Positions 14,534 through 18,852 of a stretch of DNA of 18,852 nt are shown one piece after another; positions within the stretch are counted from its first letter, which is position 1, and every line of letters starts with the position of its first letter. Location of the stretch: assembly GCA_965651815.1 (NCBI GenBank), contig CBFGTJ010000047.1, positions 1 to 18,852 of the forward strand, in the 5' to 3' direction. The notes beneath the pieces are model-generated. The model ran no database searches, was not told the DNA's origin, and was given only the letters and a program-made list of their open reading frames with translations. Source of the stretch: CBFGTJ01 sp965651815. Lineage in GTDB: Bacteria > Actinomycetota > Acidimicrobiia > Acidimicrobiales > Microtrichaceae. The translations under genes were made by a program, and so were the position numbers.

Positions 14534-15964
14534 TCAGGCGCCGGTGAGCGGCTCGCCGGAGACGGGGTCGTACACGCCGCCGGTGCCCTCGGGGTCGCCC
14601 GGCAGCACGAGGCGCAGTCCACCGCCCACGTCGCGCAGCATCGGCACGATCGGCTCGACGCGACCCTGCGCGGCGGCGTGGCCGAGCACATCGGCGGCCT
14701 TCTCGAACCGGGCGAGGGCGACCATCGTGCGCACGGTGGGGAAGATCATCGTCATCCGGCCCGCGGCGTGGTCCTCCAGTGCCTGGGCGGGGGTGATCCA
14801 GCGCGTGGCGATGACCTCGCGGTCGTCGTGCAGGGGCACCTGGCCCTCGGGCGCGGCGGCGACGAAGAAGCGCGTGTCGTAGCGGCGCGGGGCGCCCAGC
14901 GGCGTGACCCAGCGCGAGAAGTAGTGGACCTCGCCGACGTCGAGCTGCAGCTCTTCCTCGGTGCAGACCTCCACGAGCCGGCGGGCGCCGGAGTCGACCG
15001 CGTGGCGGTGGTGCCGGAAGCGCTCGGCCACCTCGGGGTCCTCGAAGGACACCACCTCACCCGAGGTGGTCCGGGCGAGCAGCACGCCCGCCTCCTCGAA
15101 CGACTCCCGGATCGCCGCCACCCAGAACGCGAGCCCCGCCCGCTCCACGCCGACGACCCGCGAGGCCTCCTCGTCGGTCCGACCGTGGCACACGGTGCAC
15201 ACGTCGTCGTCGCCGTCCTCGGGGTCCACGCCGCCGCCGGGGAACACGTAGGCCCCGCCGACGAAGTCGGAGTTGAGGTTGCGCCGCAGCATGCAGACCT
15301 CGAGGCCGCGGTCGCCGTCACGCAGGAGCATGACCGTCGCGGCGTCGCGCACCGGGACCGACTCGGGGTCGGGATGCGTGGCGTTGATCACGGCAGCCAT
15401 CCTCCGACGCTCGCCCTCCGTCCCGCCGGGGCCGCCGGGGTCGATCGGGCCGGGCCGCAGCTCGGGCGGGTCGTCCGCCGCGTCCCAGCCCTCGGCGTCG
15501 ATGACGTCGCCGAAGCCGCGCGTCCGCCGGCGCACCGTGCCGTCGGGGCCGACGACGGTGTCGATGACCACGCCCGACAGCCGGCCCGAGCGGGCGGCGC
15601 GCGCCGCCCGGTGGCCCATCCAGCGCACGAGCAGCGGCCGGAGCACCGCGCGCACCGGGGGCAGGAGCACCAGCGCGCCGAGCAGGCCGCTCACGAAGCC
15701 GGGGACGAAGAGCGCGATCCCCGCGACGAGGACGAGGGCCCCGTCGAGCAGCGACCTGGCCGGCGGGCGTCCCGCCGCGAGCTCCGCCTGCGCCCGCCGC
15801 CACGCGGAGACACCGGCTCGCTTCGCCAGCGCCGCTCCGACCACGGAGACGAGCAGCAGGGCGACGAACGTCGCGAAGACGCCCACCTCGCGGGCCACCG
15901 CGACGACTGCGACGAGCTCGAGGAAGGGCCAGAGCAGGAGCAGTGCGACGGCGACCGGGAACAT
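14534..15964 (-). CDS. FxsA membrane domain fused to a NUDIX hydrolase
   Basis: A 476-residue open frame from ATG 15964. Residues 1-~120 are FxsA-like (MFPVAVALLLLWPFLELV, then two further hydrophobic segments about 26-47 and 74-103), placing the protein in the membrane. A linker (~125-188) leads to a NUDIX domain from Met189. The NUDIX box is GGGVDPEDGD (about 243-252), split by a roughly 34-residue insert from REsfEEaG (286-293), as in NUDT7/NUDT19-type enzymes that cleave CoA or nucleoside-diphosphate derivatives. The insert holds CTVCH (256-260). FxsA and NUDIX are normally separate proteins. ATG 15400 (Met189) with GGAGG directly before it may start a separate NUDIX protein, but no stop divides the frame. 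A TAGCGT -10 box 7 bases before 15964 suggests a leaderless start. Confidence 0.8.
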   Translation of the reverse strand: MFPVAVALLLLWPFLELVAVVAVAREVGVFATFVALLLVSVVGAALAKRAGVSAWRRAQAELAAGRPPARSLLDGALVLVAGIALFVPGFVSGLLGALVLLPPVRAVLRPLLVRWMGHRAARAARSGRLSGVVIDTVVGPDGTVRRRTRGFGDVIDAEGWDAADDPPELRPGPIDPGGPGGTEGERRRMAAVINATHPDPESVPVRDAATVMLLRDGDRGLEVCMLRRNLNSDFVGGAYVFPGGGVDPEDGDDDVCTVCHGRTDEEASRVVGVERAGLAFWVAAIRESFEEAGVLLARTTSGEVVSFEDPEVAERFRHHRHAVDSGARRLVEVCTEEELQLDVGEVHYFSRWVTPLGAPRRYDTRFFVAAAPEGQVPLHDDREVIATRWITPAQALEDHAAGRMTMIFPTVRTMVALARFEKAADVLGHAAAQGRVEPIVPMLRDVGGGLRLVLPGDPEGTGGVYDPVSGEPLTGA

Positions 15965-15971
15965 CGAACCC

Positions 15972-15977
15972 ACGCTA
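15972..15977 (-). promoter_or_regulatory. -10 box of the FxsA-NUDIX gene
   Basis: TAGCGT on the minus strand fits the actinobacterial TAnnnT pattern and lies exactly 7 bases before ATG 15964, so the message would be leaderless. No clear -35 is present, so this is only suggestive. Confidence 0.35.
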
Positions 15978-16054
15978 GGTGCCCTGCGGAGGGGCCGGGC
16001 ATCGCCCCGCCCCGTGCCCGCGCGGGCAGGGGGTGCCGCGTGGGCGGGTGGGCC

Positions 16055-16315
16055 TCAGGCCCTGGCTTCCTGCAGCGCCCTGCGCTCGTGCTCGTTGAGG
16101 CCGCCCCAGATGCCGTGCGGCTCGGCGATCTCGATGGAGTACTCGAGGCACTCCTCGCGGACCACGCATTCCTGGCAGATCGCCTTCGCACGTCGCTCGC
16201 GCTCGAGCCGGTCCGCCTTGCGCTCGAACTGCGGCGGCGGGAAGAACACCGCTGCCTGCGGTCCTCGGCACGCCGCCTTGGCCTGCCACGCGGTCGGAGA
16301 CTGATGTGCGCTCAC
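16055..16315 (-). CDS. WhiB-family iron-sulphur transcriptional regulator
   Basis: An 86-residue Wbl protein, a family confined to Actinobacteria and their phages. The four cluster cysteines are Cys16, Cys47, Cys50 and Cys56 (C-x30-C-x2-C-x5-C), holding a [4Fe-4S] cluster that senses redox or nitric oxide. The turn GIWGGL (68-73) precedes the C-terminal basic segment that contacts DNA or the sigma factor. Such proteins bind the principal sigma factor region 4. Length matches the compact WhiB1/WblE or WhiB2 type; the exact subclass was not decided. The start is GTG 16315, with a GGGGGG run before it. A strong promoter is at 16346-16374. It lies near a BagA-like ATPase, as WhiB4 does in mycobacteria. 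Confidence 0.95.
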   Translation of the reverse strand: MSAHQSPTAWQAKAACRGPQAAVFFPPPQFERKADRLERERRAKAICQECVVREECLEYSIEIAEPHGIWGGLNEHERRALQEARA

Positions 16316-16345
16316 CGTTCAACCCCCCGGTTCGGTGTGCGCCGC

Positions 16346-16374
16346 ACGTTAGGCACGGCCTCTGCGCTCGACAA
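16346..16374 (-). promoter_or_regulatory. whiB promoter
   Basis: -35 TTGTCG (16369-16374) and -10 TAACGT (16346-16351) on the minus strand are separated by exactly 17 bases. Transcription should start near 16339, leaving a leader of about 24 bases with the ribosome site. This is a convincing sigma-70-type promoter. Confidence 0.65.
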
Positions 16375-16391
16375 GGATGAATTCGCGAGCA

Positions 16392-16415
16392 GGGTGCGAA
16401 CAGTAGTGAGCACCC
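16392..16415. promoter_or_regulatory. inverted repeat upstream of the whiB promoter
   Basis: GGGTGC-N12-GCACCC is a 6-bp inverted repeat lying 17 bases upstream of the -35 box, within the 145-base gap between nfeD and whiB. It could be an activator site; the arms are short, so chance is possible. A CCGCCGCGGCGG palindrome also sits at 16429-16440 just after the nfeD stop. Confidence 0.3.
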
Positions 16416-16460
16416 GTTCCGGAGGCCGCCGCCGCGGCGGTGGGGGCGCCGGACGGACGT

Positions 16461-17825
16461 TCAGTCGGCGCGGTCGGGGCCTGCGGCGTCGTCCGGGTCC
16501 GTGGCGTCGCCCGTGCCCTGGCCACGCCGCCGCTGTTCGCGCAGCTCCCGGTAGTCCACGGCGCCGCCCACCTCGGGCTCGACCTCGAGCACCAGGCCGT
16601 CGATCGCGACGACGCGGACCCGCTCGCCGGGGTCGATCGGCGTCGCCCGGTTGGTGCGGGCACGCCACTCCGCGCCGCGGATGCGCACCGACCCGTCCGG
16701 GTCGACCCGGCCGACCGCCTCGCCCATCTCGCCGATCATCCACTCACGGCCGATCGTCGGGGTGCCGAAGCGGGTGCGGATCATCGCCGGCATGCCCGAG
16801 AACGCCGTCGCCGCCATGCCGGCGACGCCGACGGCGAGCGCCATCCACGTCGGGCGGAAGTCGGTGAACAGGAACACGGACCCGACGGTGAACGCCACCA
16901 TCGAGATCCACGTCCACAGGCGCGGGATGCCCGTCTGCACGTCGATCGAGAACCCGACCATCGACAGCACGAGGAGCACGAGGGCCCAGGTCCGGAACGG
17001 CAGCGCGGCCACCCCGTACGCGCCGAGGATCGCGAACCCCGCGCCCACGACGCCGGCCACGCCGATGCCGGCGGTGAAGAACTCGAACATCAGCAGCCCG
17101 AGTCCGATCACGAGCAGCAGGTAGGCCACCGACGGGCTGGCCGCGGTGTGCAGGAGCTGCGTGCCCAGCGGCAGCTTGGAGAAGCGCACCCGCGGCACGG
17201 GCACCCGGCGCTCCTCGCCGTCGACCTCCGTCACCTCGGTCTCGACCCAGTCGAGGTTGCCGATGTGGTCGACGAGCGTCGCGTCGAAGCGGTCGACCAG
17301 CTCCGCCTCGACCGCGTCCTCGCCCTCGAAGGTCCGGGTCAGCGCCCTCACCCGGTCGCCGGCGAACAGCCGCCCGAACTCGGACTCCGACAGCCGCTGG
17401 GAGCCGACCTTCCCGATCACCGAGCCGGGCGTGATGCTGCTCGACGCCGCGACCTGGACCAGCTCGACCGCGCCGCCCAGCACCTCCGCGCCCGACGCGC
17501 CGACCCACACCGAGACCGGGACGCCGGAGCCCTCGATCGCCCGAGCCACCTCGTCGAGCCGTGCGGGGCGCACCGCGACCCCGGGGCTGTCCATCTGCAA
17601 CACGACCCCGACGACGTCCGGGGCCCGGGCCGCCGAACGTACGCTCTCGACGATGAAGTCGGCCTCGATCTCGTCGATCACGCCCTCCACGGCGACGACG
17701 TCGACGCACCCGTCCTCGCCGCACCCGCTGCCTTGCGCGGCCGCCGGCGACGCGAGGGCCGACGCGGCGCCCAGCACCAGCAGCACCACTGCGAGCGCAC
17801 GGAGACGGCTGGGTAGTGTGCGCAC
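16461..17825 (-). CDS. NfeD-family membrane protein with degenerate ClpP-like protease domain
   Basis: A 454-residue long-form NfeD protein: signal peptide (1-30, AAAQG), an extracytoplasmic ClpP-class domain (about 40-215; MDSPG at 78-82), five membrane helices between about 230 and 345, and a C-terminal OB-fold (360-418; GEMGEAVGRVDPDGSVRIRG). Such proteins usually cut membrane proteins such as stomatins with a Ser/Lys dyad. Here the Ser segment, normally SGARAASAG, reads SGAEVLGGA, placing Gly117 at the nucleophile, and the Lys region (EFGRLFAGDRVRALTRTF) has no Lys. It may be catalytically dead and act as a scaffold. GTG 17825 has a GGAGG site at 17831-17836 and is 23 bases from the divergent ATPase start. 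The OB domain is complete, so the protein is not decayed. Confidence 0.85.
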   Translation of the reverse strand: MRTLPSRLRALAVVLLVLGAASALASPAAAQGSGCGEDGCVDVVAVEGVIDEIEADFIVESVRSAARAPDVVGVVLQMDSPGVAVRPARLDEVARAIEGSGVPVSVWVGASGAEVLGGAVELVQVAASSSITPGSVIGKVGSQRLSESEFGRLFAGDRVRALTRTFEGEDAVEAELVDRFDATLVDHIGNLDWVETEVTEVDGEERRVPVPRVRFSKLPLGTQLLHTAASPSVAYLLLVIGLGLLMFEFFTAGIGVAGVVGAGFAILGAYGVAALPFRTWALVLLVLSMVGFSIDVQTGIPRLWTWISMVAFTVGSVFLFTDFRPTWMALAVGVAGMAATAFSGMPAMIRTRFGTPTIGREWMIGEMGEAVGRVDPDGSVRIRGAEWRARTNRATPIDPGERVRVVAIDGLVLEVEPEVGGAVDYRELREQRRRGQGTGDATDPDDAAGPDRAD

Positions 17826-17848
17826 CGCAAGGCCTCCGAAGGGACAGC

Positions 17849-18808
17849 GTGGATCCTGAGCAGTTCTTCACTGCATCCGGGGTGATCATCGTCGCCGGGA
17901 AAGGCGGAGTCGGCAAAACCGCCGTCACCGCGACCATGGCGGTCGCGGCGTCCTCGGTGGGGCTGCGGACGCTGGTGGTCGAGGTCGAGGGCAAGGCCGG
18001 GTTGGCGGCGATGTTCGACTCGGAGGACCTCGCCTACGAGCAGCAGGAGCTGGTCCCCGCCGGCGGCGGCCACGGCGGCGTGGTGGCACGGTCGCTCACG
18101 CCCGACGACGCGCTGATCGACTACCTGCGGGAGCACGGGATGCACCGCCTCGGGAACCGGCTGATCGCGAGCGGCGCGCTCGACATCGTGGCCACCGCGG
18201 TGCCCGGGATCCGGGACATCCTCGTGCTCGGCAAGGTCAAGCAGCTCGAGCGGGCGGGCGGGCAGGACGTGATCCTGCTCGACGCCCCCGCGGCCGGGCA
18301 CGCGGTCACGTTCCTGCGCTCCGCGACCGGCCTGGCGGACGCGGTGAAGGTCGGACCGGTGCACGCCCAGGCCCGCGACGTGCTGGACCTGCTGGGCGAC
18401 CCGGCGCGCTGCCGCGTCGTGCTCGTCACCCTGCCCGAGGAGACGCCGGTCAACGAGCTGGTCGAGACCGCGTACGCCCTGGAGGACGAGGTCGGCGTGC
18501 GCCTCGGCCCGATCGTGGTCAACGGCCTGTACGACGAGATCCCCGGGTTGGAAGACGCGCTCGAAGCCTGCGATGCGGCGGGTGAGGGTGGTGCCACCGG
18601 TCCGCTGAGGGACTCGGCGCGGTTCCGGTTGCAGCGCCGGAGGATGCAGCAACGGCACGTCGAACGCCTGCGGCGAGACCTGCCGCTCGAGCAGCTGCAG
18701 CTGCCGTTCCTGTTCGCCGCGGACGTCGGCCCCGAGGGATCCGTCGAGCTCGCCAGTCGCCTGTCCGACGCGCTGCGCGCGCTGCCCGATCGGCGCATCG
18801 ACCGGTGA
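17849..18808 (+). CDS. ArsA/GET3-type ATPase, BagA (Rv3679)-like
   Basis: A 319-residue deviant-Walker-A ATPase of the ArsA/anion-transporting family. The P-loop is GKGGVGKT (17-24), with the signature Lys18 of the MinD/ArsA group. LVVEVEGKAGLAAMFD, GIRDILVLGKVKQLE, the switch LLDAPAAGH and VGPVHAQA closely match M. tuberculosis Rv3679 (BagA), which pairs with Rv3680 in a heteromeric ATPase linked to envelope transport and stress resistance. GTG 17849 is used because the ribosome-like GGGA is at 17841-17844 and the family starts just before the P-loop. A -10-like TAGTGT (17814-17819) lies within nfeD. The C-terminal residues end ordinarily. The stop overlaps a GTG start of the next gene. Confidence 0.9.
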   Translation: MDPEQFFTASGVIIVAGKGGVGKTAVTATMAVAASSVGLRTLVVEVEGKAGLAAMFDSEDLAYEQQELVPAGGGHGGVVARSLTPDDALIDYLREHGMHRLGNRLIASGALDIVATAVPGIRDILVLGKVKQLERAGGQDVILLDAPAAGHAVTFLRSATGLADAVKVGPVHAQARDVLDLLGDPARCRVVLVTLPEETPVNELVETAYALEDEVGVRLGPIVVNGLYDEIPGLEDALEACDAAGEGGATGPLRDSARFRLQRRRMQQRHVERLRRDLPLEQLQLPFLFAADVGPEGSVELASRLSDALRALPDRRIDR

Positions 18809-18852
18809 GCAACGAGGCCGACGTGACGATCATCCCACGGACGTCCGGACGC
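18805..18852 (+). CDS. start of a second ORF, possibly the partner ATPase (partial)
   Basis: GTG 18805 overlaps the BagA-like stop (GTGA), and 16 codons (MSNEADVTIIPRTSGR) run to the window edge without a stop. The tight overlap suggests translational coupling. In mycobacteria the gene after Rv3679 is its partner ATPase Rv3680, so that is the expected product, but the visible residues do not themselves identify a family. GTG 18823 is another possible start. Confidence 0.45.
   Translation, partial: MSNEADVTIIPRTSGR

Noticed and set aside
15185..15199. CTVCH (CxxCH) haem-c motif in the NUDIX insert
   Set aside because: The domain is predicted cytoplasmic and the motif lies within a NUDIX insert; no cytochrome features surround it.
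16015..16028. TGCCCGCGCGGGCA palindrome downstream of whiB
   Set aside because: Possible 5-bp stem with a 4-base loop but no T tract and short arms; expected often at this GC content.
1..18852. Mobile element, CRISPR array, prophage or integration site
   Set aside because: No transposase, integrase, direct-repeat array or tRNA boundary was seen; base composition and gene style are even throughout.

Overview
The window is about 19 kb of very GC-rich, densely coding DNA from an actinobacterium. A WhiB-family iron-sulphur regulator, an F420-type oxidoreductase, a BagA (Rv3679)-like ArsA ATPase and frequent TAnnnT -10 boxes with leaderless starts all point to Actinomycetota. The gene mix would fit Acidimicrobiia or a similar deep lineage, but that placement is inference. 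There are no rRNA or tRNA genes, insertion sequences, prophage genes or CRISPR arrays, and no gene-free stretch exceeds about 160 bases.

Layout. 1-271: 5' part of a GH13 alpha-glucosidase (minus), divergent from a three-gene operon (381-2503) of an alpha/beta hydrolase, a PhyH-type Fe(II)/2-oxoglutarate dioxygenase and an HD-domain oxygenase. The last two look like a PhnY-PhnZ or TmpA-TmpB pair for oxidative C-P bond cleavage. A 9-bp-stem hairpin separates this operon from a convergent GNAT-HxlR operon (2519-3656). That operon diverges from a D-2-hydroxyacid dehydrogenase (3684-4778) across two identical inverted TTGC-N5-GCAA palindromes, which sit on the -35 and +1 of an apparent leaderless promoter.

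4855-6681 (minus) holds an FGD-like F420 oxidoreductase and a DUF6807 protein. 6836-9446 (plus) holds a small lipoprotein, a 606-residue coiled-coil protein with a lone ABC-type Walker-B half-lobe but no P-loop, and a 91-residue unknown. 9606-11026 is a leaderless TetR gene translationally coupled to a membrane fatty-acid/sterol hydroxylase. The hydroxylase 3' end overlaps, tail to tail, the convergent PEP synthase gene ppsA, which is downstream of an ADH-A-like secondary alcohol dehydrogenase.

14534-18852: an FxsA-NUDIX fusion, a WhiB gene with a clear promoter, an NfeD-type membrane protein that seems to have lost its protease dyad, and, divergent by 23 bp, a BagA-like ATPase whose stop overlaps the next start at the window edge.

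The strongest leads are the PhnY/PhnZ-like pair, the orphan-Walker-B coiled-coil protein, the NfeD protein lacking its Ser/Lys, the FxsA-NUDIX fusion, and the two operator/leaderless-promoter arrangements.
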